Assembly: GCA_902613755.1 (NCBI GenBank)
Contig: CACMIH010000005.1
Location: 62,001 to 126,000, forward strand
DNA: 64,000 bases
Source of the DNA: an uncultured Pelagibacteraceae bacterium
GTDB lineage: Bacteria > Pseudomonadota > Alphaproteobacteria > Pelagibacterales > Pelagibacteraceae
Reading direction: 5' to 3'
A program made the translations under genes and the position numbers. The notes below the pieces were generated by a model. That model did no database searches, had not been told where the DNA came from, and worked only from the letters and a program-made list of their open reading frames with translations. The number at the start of each line of letters is the position of its first letter. The first letter of the stretch is position 1. Positions 8,799 through 16,833 of this stretch are shown piece after piece.

Positions 8799-9560
8799 TT
8801 ACAACCAGCCTTTATCAACAATATAAGATTGATTCGTACATCCACCTGATTGTTCTGATGAAAAAAACAATACTGCTTGAGCAAGCTCATGCGGTAATAA
8901 TCTAGCTTTTAAACATTGGTTTTTCATCAAATCTTTTTCAGATTCCTCATTTAACCAAAGATCGATTTGTCTTTGTGTTAATACCCATCCTGGCACTACT
9001 GAATTAACTCTAATATTAAATTCTCCTAAATCTCTTGCAAATGATCTAGTTAAACCAACTACCCCTGATTTTGCAGCTGTATAAGCAGCCATACCACCTT
9101 GTCCAACCATCCATGAAGAGGATCCCATGTTAACAATTACACCACCTTTATTTTCAATCATTGATTTTTTAACTGATTGCACTGTGAAAAAATAATGTCT
9201 TAAGTTTACATTCATTCTTTCGTTCCAATATTCTTCTGTAACATCATCAATCTTGTGTCTTGTGTCATTAGCAGCATTATTGATTAAAATATCAATTGGG
9301 CCTTTTTGATCAATGATGTCTGCAATTGTCTTTTGAAGTTGTTTTATGTTTAATAAATCACATTCAATAAAAGTTGGTATTGAATATTTTTTATTTTTTA
9401 TATCTTCAATTAATTTTTCAGATTCTGATACATTAATATCTATAAAGTAAACTTCTGAACCTTGTTCACAAAAATGTTCAACAATTGAAGCCCCGATTCC
9501 AGATCCTCCGCCTGTTACAAATACTCTTTTATTTTCGAGATCGTAATACTTTACCTTCAT
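8799..9560 (-). CDS. SDR oxidoreductase, probable aldose 1-dehydrogenase (xylose/fucose type)
   Basis: This classical short-chain dehydrogenase (253 aa) has the NAD-binding GGGSGIGASI motif (residues 17-26), the DINVSES strand end that suggests NAD preference, NNAAND for fold stability, a Ser in MGSSSW and the catalytic YTAAKSG. The 'NNAANDTRH' wording and the C-terminal SGGCTNQSYIVDKGW resemble bacterial D-xylose, L-arabinose and L-fucose 1-dehydrogenases. It starts on the last base of the ATPase stop codon (9560) and is followed by the mutarotase, so it probably oxidises the imported sugar to its lactone. A close paralogue lies at 18869-19630. Confidence 0.85.
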   Translation of the reverse strand: MKVKYYDLENKRVFVTGGGSGIGASIVEHFCEQGSEVYFIDINVSESEKLIEDIKNKKYSIPTFIECDLLNIKQLQKTIADIIDQKGPIDILINNAANDTRHKIDDVTEEYWNERMNVNLRHYFFTVQSVKKSMIENKGGVIVNMGSSSWMVGQGGMAAYTAAKSGVVGLTRSFARDLGEFNIRVNSVVPGWVLTQRQIDLWLNEESEKDLMKNQCLKARLLPHELAQAVLFFSSEQSGGCTNQSYIVDKGWL

Positions 9561-10339
9561 TATAATTCTAATTCTTGAGCAAGATCACCAATTTTTGCAC
9601 CACCTGACATCAATCTTTTTACATCTTCACCACCAAGTTCTGAAGACAATCCTGAACCAATTACTTCTCCTAAACTTAAAAAAGTATATCGATCAGCAAT
9701 AAGTCGTGCATGAATTTCATTGTGTGTAATAAGTATAATTGCAATATTTCCAAGCCTTTGAACTTTTTTTATTGTTTTTAAAACTTCCATTTGCTGCTTT
9801 TGACCTAATGCTGATGTAGGTTCATCTAATATTAGTATCTTTGCACCAAAGTAAATTGCTCTTGCAATTGCCAAAGTTTGTCTTTGTCCACCTGACATTG
9901 TTCCAACTGGTTGGTTGGGGTTTGAAATGTTAATTCCAATTTTTGACATTTCTTCTGTTGTTATTCTATCCATCTCATCCATTTGCATTAAACCAAATGA
10001 TCCAGGTCCTTTTTTTATTTCACGTCCAAGAAAAAAATTTCTTGTTACTGAAGTTAAAGCATTGAGTGCTAAATCTTGATAAACTGTACCAATACCCGCA
10101 TCAGATGCTTGTCGCGGTGTAGAAAAATTAACAGTTTCTCCATCAACTTTTATTTCTCCACTTGTCATAAGATGAACTCCGGATAACACTTTGATCAAAG
10201 TTGACTTTCCAGCTCCATTATCACCTAAAAGAGCATGAACTTCTCCTGGATAGACATCTAATGAAACACCATTTAAAGCGGTAAACGTTCCAAATTTTTT
10301 TACTACATTCTTTAGTTCAATTAATGGTTTTTTATCCAT
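9560..10339 (-). CDS. Sugar ABC transporter ATP-binding protein (CUT2 type, single domain)
   Basis: One ABC ATPase domain is present: Walker A GDNGAGKST at residues 39-47, Q-loop VYQDLALNA, signature MSGGQRQTLAIARA, Walker B ILILDEPTSALG and H-loop LITHNEIHA. The 'GDNGAGKST' form is typical of ribose/xylose/fructose importers. RbsA and XylG proteins usually fuse two such domains; this 259-residue version has one and would act as a homodimer, like FrcA. Its start overlaps the permease stop at 10339 and its stop overlaps the SDR start at 9560, so the genes are translationally coupled. Confidence 0.9.
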   Translation of the reverse strand: MDKKPLIELKNVVKKFGTFTALNGVSLDVYPGEVHALLGDNGAGKSTLIKVLSGVHLMTSGEIKVDGETVNFSTPRQASDAGIGTVYQDLALNALTSVTRNFFLGREIKKGPGSFGLMQMDEMDRITTEEMSKIGINISNPNQPVGTMSGGQRQTLAIARAIYFGAKILILDEPTSALGQKQQMEVLKTIKKVQRLGNIAIILITHNEIHARLIADRYTFLSLGEVIGSGLSSELGGEDVKRLMSGGAKIGDLAQELEL

Positions 10340-11934
10340 TAGATGTTTCCCATAATTCGTTTTCTAATATTCTCATTTGTAAGAGCAGCAGTAACAAGAA
10401 CAGCTCCAAGAAATACTCTATAGAATGATCCATCAATTCCTGGAATATAAAAGAAAGCTTCTTTTGCTATTCCAAAAATAATTGTACCTAGAATAATTCC
10501 ACCTATTGTTCCAAAACCTCCTGTTAGTACCACACCACCAATAACCGCTGCAGCAATTGCTTCTAATTCTTTTAAATTACCTTTAGCTGTATCCGCAGTA
10601 TTAACTTCAAATACTTGACAAGCTGCAAACATAGTTGCGCAGAATGCAGTGTTCACAAATAATGAAATCTTAACTTTGTTTGTTGGCACACCATTAGCCT
10701 TTGCAGCACTAAGATTTCCACCAGTTGAATAAATCCAGTTACCTGCTTGAGTTTTGCTCAAAATAAAATAAAAAATTAGAGCGATAAGTGCCCAAATCAT
10801 TAAACAAGAATACATTCCTTTAGCAAAAATATTCCCATAGTTATTTACATTCCAATCTGCTGTAAAATACAACCAGTTAAAAATTGGTTCCATAATGTCC
10901 CCTCCAAAGAAGTTGGCGACTGGTCTAGCAGTATATATTGTATCAATATAAGCTTTTGCTATATCAATATCAGTAACTGCTTTTGCTGCAACTTCAGGAA
11001 CATTAACTCCAGCCTCTATTTTCTTTGTCAAAATTTCCACCATTGAATCATTGCCAGATTTTTTTGCTCCAGCTAAAGATTTTTCTAAAGTTGCAATCAT
11101 TTTTTCTGAATTTGAGGCAGTTTTGAAAGCTGCAACTTTCTCGTTAATATATGTTAATCGTTCAGTTAATTTTGCTACCGTGCTTGCTGGCACAGTGCTA
11201 AGAATTTCTAATAATTGGTCATTTGGTAAAGCTTTAGCCGCATCCCTTTCCATTTCTCCATGACCTGGTACATTTATAATGTTTTTAATATCAGGTAAAT
11301 CCGTAACAGTTGTTGATCCAGCAGTTTGATCAGGAGCTCTGTTAAATGCTCTATAGGATACTTCTGTTAAACCTCTTAAAAAGAAAAGTCCACCTAGTGT
11401 AACAATGAAAGAAGCTATTCCACTTTTAACTATTATCCATCCCTGAATCCATCCAAAAGATAGAGTCATGCATAAAGTAATTAATATTGCTAGTAATGGA
11501 GAGACATCTCTTATTTCAAATAACCTTAATCCCTCAAAATGAAAACCTCCTTCAAAAGATATGTAAGGAATAACAACAGCAAAACCCCATTTTAGTATCA
11601 TTGCCATACAACCGCCAGCAAAACCGATCATTGAACCAACGGAAAGATCAAATTCACCTGCTATAATTAACATTCCAGCAGCAAGTGCTACGATTCCTAA
11701 TTGAGCAATTACCCTAAAATTATTTCTAATTCCTAAAGCGTTAAATCCTTCACCAGAAAAAGGATTAAGAGAAAATTGTCCTTCTGGAATTGAAAAGTAT
11801 CCCAACATACAAAAAAGTAAGACCATCACACCAAAAGGTCCGATCTCTGGACGAGAGGTTAACGCGGAATACCATTTTTTCTCTCCTTGTCTGTCTGACT
11901 CTTGTCTTGGTTTTTTTGTTGTTGATGTATTCAT
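10339..11934 (-). CDS. Sugar ABC transporter permease (RbsC/FrcC type) with large extra loop
   Basis: The protein is a BPD-transporter-2 permease: GIVALAAGMLIIAGEFDLSVG (residues 80-100), ASFIVTLGGLFFLRG (174-188), NWIYSTGGNLSAAKANGV (399-416, the cytoplasmic coupling region) and ELEAIAAAVIGGVVLTGGFG near the C-terminus are all family motifs. At 531 residues it is far longer than the usual 320-350. The extra length is one hydrophilic, helix-rich block between residues about 205 and 345, rich in Lys, Ala and Glu (for example MIATLEKSLAGAKKSG), located in the loop after FLRG. The rest of the protein appears intact. It partners the ATPase downstream and the binding protein upstream. Confidence 0.9.
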   Translation of the reverse strand: MNTSTTKKPRQESDRQGEKKWYSALTSRPEIGPFGVMVLLFCMLGYFSIPEGQFSLNPFSGEGFNALGIRNNFRVIAQLGIVALAAGMLIIAGEFDLSVGSMIGFAGGCMAMILKWGFAVVIPYISFEGGFHFEGLRLFEIRDVSPLLAILITLCMTLSFGWIQGWIIVKSGIASFIVTLGGLFFLRGLTEVSYRAFNRAPDQTAGSTTVTDLPDIKNIINVPGHGEMERDAAKALPNDQLLEILSTVPASTVAKLTERLTYINEKVAAFKTASNSEKMIATLEKSLAGAKKSGNDSMVEILTKKIEAGVNVPEVAAKAVTDIDIAKAYIDTIYTARPVANFFGGDIMEPIFNWLYFTADWNVNNYGNIFAKGMYSCLMIWALIALIFYFILSKTQAGNWIYSTGGNLSAAKANGVPTNKVKISLFVNTAFCATMFAACQVFEVNTADTAKGNLKELEAIAAAVIGGVVLTGGFGTIGGIILGTIIFGIAKEAFFYIPGIDGSFYRVFLGAVLVTAALTNENIRKRIMGNI

Positions 11935-11960
11935 TTAAAAAAAAGGTTTGTTGATTTATA

Positions 11961-11993
11961 AAAAAAAAGGGCCGATTTAAAAATCGACCCTTT
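11961..11993 (-). terminator. Stem-loop terminator/attenuator after the binding-protein gene
   Basis: On the minus strand the RNA reads AAAGGGTCGATTT, a short A loop, AAATCGGCCCTTT, followed by a run of eight U. The stem is about 12 bp with one internal mismatch (A against C). It lies 14 nt past the binding-protein stop and before the permease start at 11934, so it should end most transcripts after the binding protein and let some run on into the permease, ATPase and enzyme genes. Confidence 0.85.
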
Positions 11994-12006
11994 AAATTAT
12001 ATTTAA

Positions 12007-12912
12007 TTATCTATCAATTCCTGCAAGAGCAGCAACTGAAGAAGCGTTAGACTTATCAACGAAGCCAGGTCCTGATGGGATGTTAGCTCCTGGAAGAAGT
12101 CCAGCACTGTTATTGTACAAGTGTAATACGATAATTGGCATATAACCTTGTAATCTTTGTTGTTGATCGATAGTGAAAGAAACTCTTCCAGATCCAATTA
12201 AGTCCATAACTGCAGGACTCAAGTCGAAGCAAGAGTGGTGAACTGTCATACCAAGATCAACTAAAGCTTTATCAACAGCTTCACATACATGTGGTCCTAC
12301 TGAAAGGATCGCATTTATATCACTGTTAGCTTGTAAAGCAGCAGTAGCTCTAGTTTGAATAGTTGCAGGGTCAGATGTAGTATCAGTCATTTGCATAGGA
12401 ACAGCAGAACCGTAACCTTCACATCTGTCTACAAGAGCTGTGTTGTATGCTTCTTGAATCATGCATAATGCTTTAGTAGCACCTTCAGCTTTTGCTCTTT
12501 CACCAGCTTTTTGTCCAGCAAGTAATTCAGGCTGACCAACGTGCATTAAAGCACCTAGTTTAGCAGAAGATTCTAAACCAGAGTTCATTGTAATTACTGG
12601 AACACCAGCAGCAACAGCAGCTTTAATAGCTGGGCCTAATGCATCTGGGTCTGGTAAAGAAATTACCATACCATCTGGTTGAGTAGCTGCAGCAGCTTGA
12701 ATAGAGCTTGCCATATCAGCCATATCAGCAGAAGGGTTGTAGATGTATTCAAAATCAGCACCGATTGCTCTAGCCGCATCTTCACCACCTTTTTGAACTA
12801 CTGGCCAAAAAGGATCTTTACCTTCTCCATGAGTGACCATGACATATCTTTCAGCGAAAGCAGAAGTTGCAAATAATGCAAGAGCTGCAATCGAAAGTAT
12901 AAGTTTTTTCAT
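12007..12912 (-). CDS. Periplasmic sugar-binding protein of ABC transporter (peripla_BP_4 type)
   Basis: The 301-residue product has a clear signal peptide (MKKLILSIAALALFATSAFA, then ERYVMVTHGE) and the RbsB-like two-lobed fold: GKDPFWPVVQKGGEDAARAI, the loop DGMVISLPDPDALGPAIKAA, GVPVITMNSG, LMHVGQPELLAGQKAGERAK and INAILSVGPHVCEA. It binds a sugar in the periplasm and delivers it to the permease encoded downstream. Two cysteines in the middle (ALCMIQEA, VDRCEGYG) could form a disulfide. The start is supported by an AGAGGGAAATAATG leader. A stem-loop follows the gene. The sugar is unknown; enzymes in the operon suggest an aldose. Confidence 0.9.
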   Translation of the reverse strand: MKKLILSIAALALFATSAFAERYVMVTHGEGKDPFWPVVQKGGEDAARAIGADFEYIYNPSADMADMASSIQAAAATQPDGMVISLPDPDALGPAIKAAVAAGVPVITMNSGLESSAKLGALMHVGQPELLAGQKAGERAKAEGATKALCMIQEAYNTALVDRCEGYGSAVPMQMTDTTSDPATIQTRATAALQANSDINAILSVGPHVCEAVDKALVDLGMTVHHSCFDLSPAVMDLIGSGRVSFTIDQQQRLQGYMPIIVLHLYNNSAGLLPGANIPSGPGFVDKSNASSVAALAGIDR

Positions 12913-12916
12913 TATT

Positions 12917-12924
12917 TCCCTCTT
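12917..12924 (-). promoter_or_regulatory. Strong ribosome-binding site of the sugar-binding-protein gene
   Basis: The minus strand reads AAGAGGGAAATAATG, with the purine block GAGGGA 5-6 nt before the start codon. The same leader occurs before the TctC-type gene (17813-17820) and nearly so before the TRAP binding-protein gene (49894-49901), while most other genes in the window have weak or no visible site. Confidence 0.7.
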
Positions 12925-13022
12925 AAGTTAATTTAGTTAATATATATATATTAATTATTTGAACGGGATATAAACATATCCAAACACAATTCGTAAAGTA
13001 AAAAATAAAAAATTTTAAAAAT

Positions 13023-13042
13023 TTATATATAATATCTATACC
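13023..13042 (-). promoter_or_regulatory. Putative promoter/operator element upstream of sugar-uptake operon 1
   Basis: The minus strand reads GGTATAG, ATA, TTATATATAA. The same GTATAG-N3-TTATATAT arrangement appears at 27986-28005 and 32575-32594. Here it lies in the 261-nt region 12913-13173 and points to the binding-protein gene, whose ATG is 111 nt downstream. TATATAA could be a -10 hexamer. Nothing else is recognised in this intergenic region apart from homopolymer A/T runs near 13124-13155. Confidence 0.35.
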
Positions 13043-13173
13043 TAATTTTATCTTTGGCAGATTGATATGAATTCAACTCTTGGTTGATATTAATTTTATT
13101 AAAATTTTTCTTCTGTTATGGTGTTTTTTAAAAAATTTACTTTTTTTTTATATTAAATTTAGAATTGAACCTT

Positions 13174-14076
13174 CTAATATGTCGCGCTTCTTCCTAATCT
13201 TGCAGCACCTCTAACTCCACTAGCGTCTCCGTATCTAGGTTTTAAAAAAACACCTTCGTATTCTCTACCAATAACAAATTTTCTAACTAGTGAATCTATT
13301 TCATGTAAAAAATCTATTTCATTTGAAACTCCTCCTCCAAATATAAAAGCATCGGGATCTAAAATATTTATTATGCTTGAAAGTGACATTGCCAAATTTA
13401 CTTTAAAATCATCTATAAATCTTTCTGCATCTAAATCATGTTTTCTGTTCAGTTCAAAAATTTCATTTGTTTTTAAATTTTTTCCATAAAGTTTCTTAAA
13501 TCTTTTTGCTAAACTTAAACCGGATAAAAAACTTTCAATCTCTGCTTCCCTAGCATTGCTTGAGTCAAAATTTTCTTTCTTAGCTGCAAAATATGGAATT
13601 TGGTTGTGTCCCCATTCCCCTGCTACTCCATTCGAGCCTGTAATAATTTTTTTATCTATGACTAAACCACCTCCTACTCCTGAGCCTAATATAATTCCAT
13701 AAACAATTTTGTAATGTTTACCTGATCCATCTATAGCTTCTGATAAAGAAAAACAGTTTGCATCATTTTCACAAAATACTTCTTTTCCAAGTGCTTTACG
13801 TAGATCACTTTGAAATGGTTTTTTTTCTAACCAAGATATATTTGGAGCATTTTTTACTAATCCAGTTTGAGGAGAATGAACACCTGGATGACAAACTCCA
13901 ATTGGAAGTTCTTGTTTAAACTCTTGTTCTAATTGTCTATGAATATCTTTTATAGCAGTTATAATTTGGGTATACTCCTTTGGACACGATATTCTTGATC
14001 TGTGTTTTTCGTTCCCATTTTCTTCAAGAACAACACTCTCTATTTTGGTTGCACCAACATCAATACCTACTTGCAT
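13174..14076 (-). CDS. ROK family sugar kinase (fructokinase Mak-like) lacking the zinc cysteines
   Basis: The 300-residue protein has the ROK ATP-binding start GIDVGATKIESVVL, the catalytic Asp105 in FCENDANCF, GIILGSGVGGGLVI, and GVAGEWGHNQIPYF with the conserved His157. The C-terminal half (NILDPDAFIFGGGVSN, GDASGVRGAARL) resembles E. coli Mak/YajF fructokinase closely. The usual CxCGxxGCxE zinc site, expected between residues 165 and 183, is replaced by SSNAREAEIES: no Cys remains. The protein would phosphorylate a free hexose or ketose in the cytoplasm. It is the last gene of the TTT operon, 2 nt after the SDR gene. Confidence 0.82.
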   Translation of the reverse strand: MQVGIDVGATKIESVVLEENGNEKHRSRISCPKEYTQIITAIKDIHRQLEQEFKQELPIGVCHPGVHSPQTGLVKNAPNISWLEKKPFQSDLRKALGKEVFCENDANCFSLSEAIDGSGKHYKIVYGIILGSGVGGGLVIDKKIITGSNGVAGEWGHNQIPYFAAKKENFDSSNAREAEIESFLSGLSLAKRFKKLYGKNLKTNEIFELNRKHDLDAERFIDDFKVNLAMSLSSIINILDPDAFIFGGGVSNEIDFLHEIDSLVRKFVIGREYEGVFLKPRYGDASGVRGAARLGRSATY

Positions 14077-14078
14077 AA

Positions 14079-14828
14079 CTAATATGTGGCTCTTCCACCA
14101 CTTAAATCAAAAACTGCTGCAGTTGAAAATGAATTTTCTTCGCTGGCTAACCAAGTTACTAATGATGCTAATTCTTCAACTTTTGCAAATTTGTTTCTAG
14201 GAATTTTTGATAACATATAATTTATATGTTCTTCTGTCATTTGATCAAATATCCTGGTCTTTGCTGCTGCTGGTGTTACACAATTTACGGCTATATTTTT
14301 TTGCGCAAGCTCTTTGCCTAGAGATTTTGTTAAACCTATAACACCTGCTTTAGATGTACTGTAAGCGCTTGCATTTGGGTTTCCTTCTTTACCTGCTATA
14401 GACGCAATATTTACAATTCTTCCATAATCATTCTTAGCCATAAATGGAACAACTGCTTTGCAACAGTAAAAAACTGCATTTAAGTTTAAGTTAATTACCT
14501 TATTCCACTCTTCTATTGGATATTCTGCAACTGTAGTGTTCATTCCAGCCACACCCGCATTGTTAATAAAGATATCAATCTTACCATGTGATTTTTCAAC
14601 TTCAGATAATTTTGAATTTATTGCTTCATAGTTGCTCACATCAACTATTTGATAAATTAAGTTTTCAGAATTTACTTTTTCTAAAGCTTTTTTGGCTTCA
14701 CCTTCGTCAATATCCCAAATTACTACTTTAGCTCCAGACTCAATAAATCTTTCAGTGATAGCTAAACCAAATCCTTGAGCTCCACCTGTTACAATTGCTA
14801 CTCTATTTTTTAAATCATATTTAATCAT
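14079..14828 (-). CDS. SDR family oxidoreductase of the TTT operon
   Basis: This is a classical SDR (249 aa): GGAQGFGLAI cofactor motif at residues 15-24, VIWDIDEGEA with an acidic residue that favours NAD, NNAGVAGMN, and the catalytic SIAGKEGNPNASAYSTSK stretch with Tyr and Lys. The sequence is nearest in style to FabG-like sugar-alcohol or 3-hydroxyacyl dehydrogenases. It lies between tctA (2 nt gap) and the ROK kinase (2 nt gap). With a kinase next to it, oxidation of a polyol to a ketose that the kinase then phosphorylates is a plausible role, but no substrate can be assigned from sequence. Confidence 0.8.
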   Translation of the reverse strand: MIKYDLKNRVAIVTGGAQGFGLAITERFIESGAKVVIWDIDEGEAKKALEKVNSENLIYQIVDVSNYEAINSKLSEVEKSHGKIDIFINNAGVAGMNTTVAEYPIEEWNKVINLNLNAVFYCCKAVVPFMAKNDYGRIVNIASIAGKEGNPNASAYSTSKAGVIGLTKSLGKELAQKNIAVNCVTPAAAKTRIFDQMTEEHINYMLSKIPRNKFAKVEELASLVTWLASEENSFSTAAVFDLSGGRATY

Positions 14829-14830
14829 CT

Positions 14831-16303
14831 TTATTTTTTAAATTTTTTTGATCTTATTAAAGGAAAAGCTAAGGCAATTAAAGACAAAATAAAGAACGTT
14901 AAAGCTATTGGTCTTGTGAAAAACATCAGCCAATTACCATCAAATATAACCAGAGATTGTCTTAGAGTTCCTTCAACTAACTCACCTAAAATCAATCCGA
15001 TAATAACTGGCACAACTGAGAAACCATATCTTCTCATAAAAAAACCTAGAACACCAAAAAATAACATTATCCAAACATCTATTATGGATTGATTTAAAGA
15101 ATAAGTTCCACATACTGAAACTGCGAATATCATTGGCCATAAGATTTTATTTGGCACCAAAGTTATTCTTGCAAAAATTTTTGCTCCAAAGAACCCAAAT
15201 ATAAAAAATAAAACATTAGCAATTAACATTGCTCCAAAGATTCCATATAAAAAATCGGGTTGTTCTCTAAATAAATCAGGCCCAGGTCTTACGCCATGTA
15301 TAATTAATCCTGTTAAGATAACAGCTGTTGTAGCACTGCCAGGAATTCCAAGTGCAAGTGTTGGAACCATTGCGCCTCCTGTTGCTGCATTATTTGCTGC
15401 TTCTGCACCCGCAATACCTTCTATAGAGCCTTTTCCAAACTCTTCGGGTTTTTTCGAAAACCTTTTTGCTTCTGAATATCCAATTAAAGAAGCAACTGTT
15501 CCGCCTTCAGCAGGTAACACTCCAATAAATGAACCTATACCACTGGATCTTAAAATTGTTTTCCAGGTTTTTTTATAATCATCTTTACTTGGAAGTTTTA
15601 TTGCTTTTAAAGCTATTCTATTAAATACTTGGTTAATTAAAGTTGATTGAGTTAGCATCTCGCTCATTGCAAATAAACCAACTACTACCGGTATAAAACC
15701 AATCCCTTCAGTTAATTCATTAATTCCAAAAGTAAATCGATCAATTGAAGTCATAAAATCTTTGCCAACTGTTGAAATTAAAATTCCAAATGCACCTGCG
15801 ATTAAATTCTTAATTGGACTTCCCTCTCCTATTGATGCAAGCATCGTTAAACCAAAAATTGCTAACGCAAAATATTCTGGTTGACCAAATTCATAAGCTA
15901 GTTGAGCCAGAATAGGTGCAAAAAATACAAGAATAATAACGCTAAAAATACCTCCAACTGTACTAGAAACAGTTGCCATTCCTAAAGCCCTACCAGCCTC
16001 TCCTTTTTGTGCTAAAGGATACCCGTCTAAACAAGTTGCTGCAGCAGCTGGGGTTCCAGGTGTATTAATCAGAACTGCAGTGATTGCGCCTCCATAAGTA
16101 CCTGCACAATAAATCGAGGTTAACAATACAATTGCTGATAAAGGATCGAGCGTCATTGTAAAAGGTAAAATTAATGCTCCACCAGTTGTTGGTCCTAAAC
16201 CAGGTAAAACACCTAATATTAAACCAAACAAAGTTCCAAAAAATAAAACTAACAATAGCTTTGAGCTAAACAAAGGAGCCATCATTAATAATAAATTGTC
16301 CAT
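14831..16303 (-). CDS. tctA: Tripartite tricarboxylate transporter large membrane subunit TctA
   Basis: The 490-residue integral membrane protein carries TctA signatures: GLILGVLPGLGPTTGGALILPFT near residue 25 to 48, GTYGGAITAVLINTPGTPAAAATCLDGYPLAQKGEAGRALGMA, and the second family repeat GGAMVPTLALGIPGSATTAVILTGL around residue 310. About eleven or twelve membrane segments are predicted. It forms the channel with TctB and receives substrate from the TctC-type binding protein; transport is driven by an ion gradient rather than ATP. Substrates of TTT systems are usually di- and tricarboxylates. It directly follows tctB with no spacer. Confidence 0.93.
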   Translation of the reverse strand: MDNLLLMMAPLFSSKLLLVLFFGTLFGLILGVLPGLGPTTGGALILPFTMTLDPLSAIVLLTSIYCAGTYGGAITAVLINTPGTPAAAATCLDGYPLAQKGEAGRALGMATVSSTVGGIFSVIILVFFAPILAQLAYEFGQPEYFALAIFGLTMLASIGEGSPIKNLIAGAFGILISTVGKDFMTSIDRFTFGINELTEGIGFIPVVVGLFAMSEMLTQSTLINQVFNRIALKAIKLPSKDDYKKTWKTILRSSGIGSFIGVLPAEGGTVASLIGYSEAKRFSKKPEEFGKGSIEGIAGAEAANNAATGGAMVPTLALGIPGSATTAVILTGLIIHGVRPGPDLFREQPDFLYGIFGAMLIANVLFFIFGFFGAKIFARITLVPNKILWPMIFAVSVCGTYSLNQSIIDVWIMLFFGVLGFFMRRYGFSVVPVIIGLILGELVEGTLRQSLVIFDGNWLMFFTRPIALTFFILSLIALAFPLIRSKKFKK

Positions 16304-16810
16304 CTAGCTATAATAAATATTGGTTATAATTCCAGGTGGAAATCTTAAACCTAAAATTGTTTCAAAAAAAATAAAGACAATTACAGGAAACATTATCCCA
16401 ACAAGTAATAAATAAAATATTCTTTTCTCTCCCCAACAATAGGAAACAAAAATAGACAATGCTGAAATAGCTAGAAAGAAATCTAAAGTCTTTGAAATTA
16501 CCAAGAAAATCAAAAAGCTTAAAAGTGTTAAATAGAATGATTTTGGAAGTTTTTTTTCAATTTTCCAAGGATTTTTAGTTGCTAAATAATAGATTATCAA
16601 TGTCATTACTATAATTAAAACTAAGAGTGCTTTTGGAAATGTTGCTGGCTGTATTCCTCTATTTAAAATAGGAGGAACAATGTCAAAATTAAAAGTTGTT
16701 ATTAATAATGCTGTAGATATTAAAATAATTACAAGAGAAACTTTAAACTCATCTCTAAAAAAAAAGGGCAAACTTTTGTTTGCCCTTTTTTGTTTTTGTA
16801 CATTTTTCAT
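16304..16810 (-). CDS. tctB: Tripartite tricarboxylate transporter small membrane subunit TctB
   Basis: The protein (168 aa) has four hydrophobic segments and the low-complexity pattern of TctB: a first membrane helix VSLVIILISTALLITTF, GIQPATFPKALLVLIIVMTLI (the conserved 'P..fP..l' motif), then two C-terminal helices ending PGIITNIYYS. It stabilises the TctA channel. The predicted start at 16810 places residues 5-18 (QKQKRANKSLPFFF) inside a strong inverted repeat that works as the terminator of the upstream tctC gene, so the first part of the gene has a double role. No alternative ATG precedes the first membrane helix. Confidence 0.85.
   Translation of the reverse strand: MKNVQKQKRANKSLPFFFRDEFKVSLVIILISTALLITTFNFDIVPPILNRGIQPATFPKALLVLIIVMTLIIYYLATKNPWKIEKKLPKSFYLTLLSFLIFLVISKTLDFFLAISALSIFVSYCWGEKRIFYLLLVGIMFPVIVFIFFETILGLRFPPGIITNIYYS
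16757..16795 (-). terminator. Stem-loop terminator of tctC embedded in the 5' end of tctB
   Basis: Minus-strand RNA: AAAAAGGGCAAAC, loop AAA, GTTTGCCCTTTTT, followed by further T residues. The stem is perfect over about 12 bp and the U run makes it a standard intrinsic terminator. It starts about 40 nt past the tctC stop at 16834 but also lies within the first 18 codons of tctB (start 16810). Translation of tctB would melt the stem, so readthrough may depend on ribosome occupancy. Confidence 0.85.
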
Positions 16811-16833
16811 ATCGAAATGTACTTCTGATTTGA

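Noticed and set aside
12929..12958. TATATATATA tract upstream of sugar operon 1 as a repeat element
   Set aside because: It is a short AT run typical of this composition, with no unit repeated elsewhere in an ordered way.
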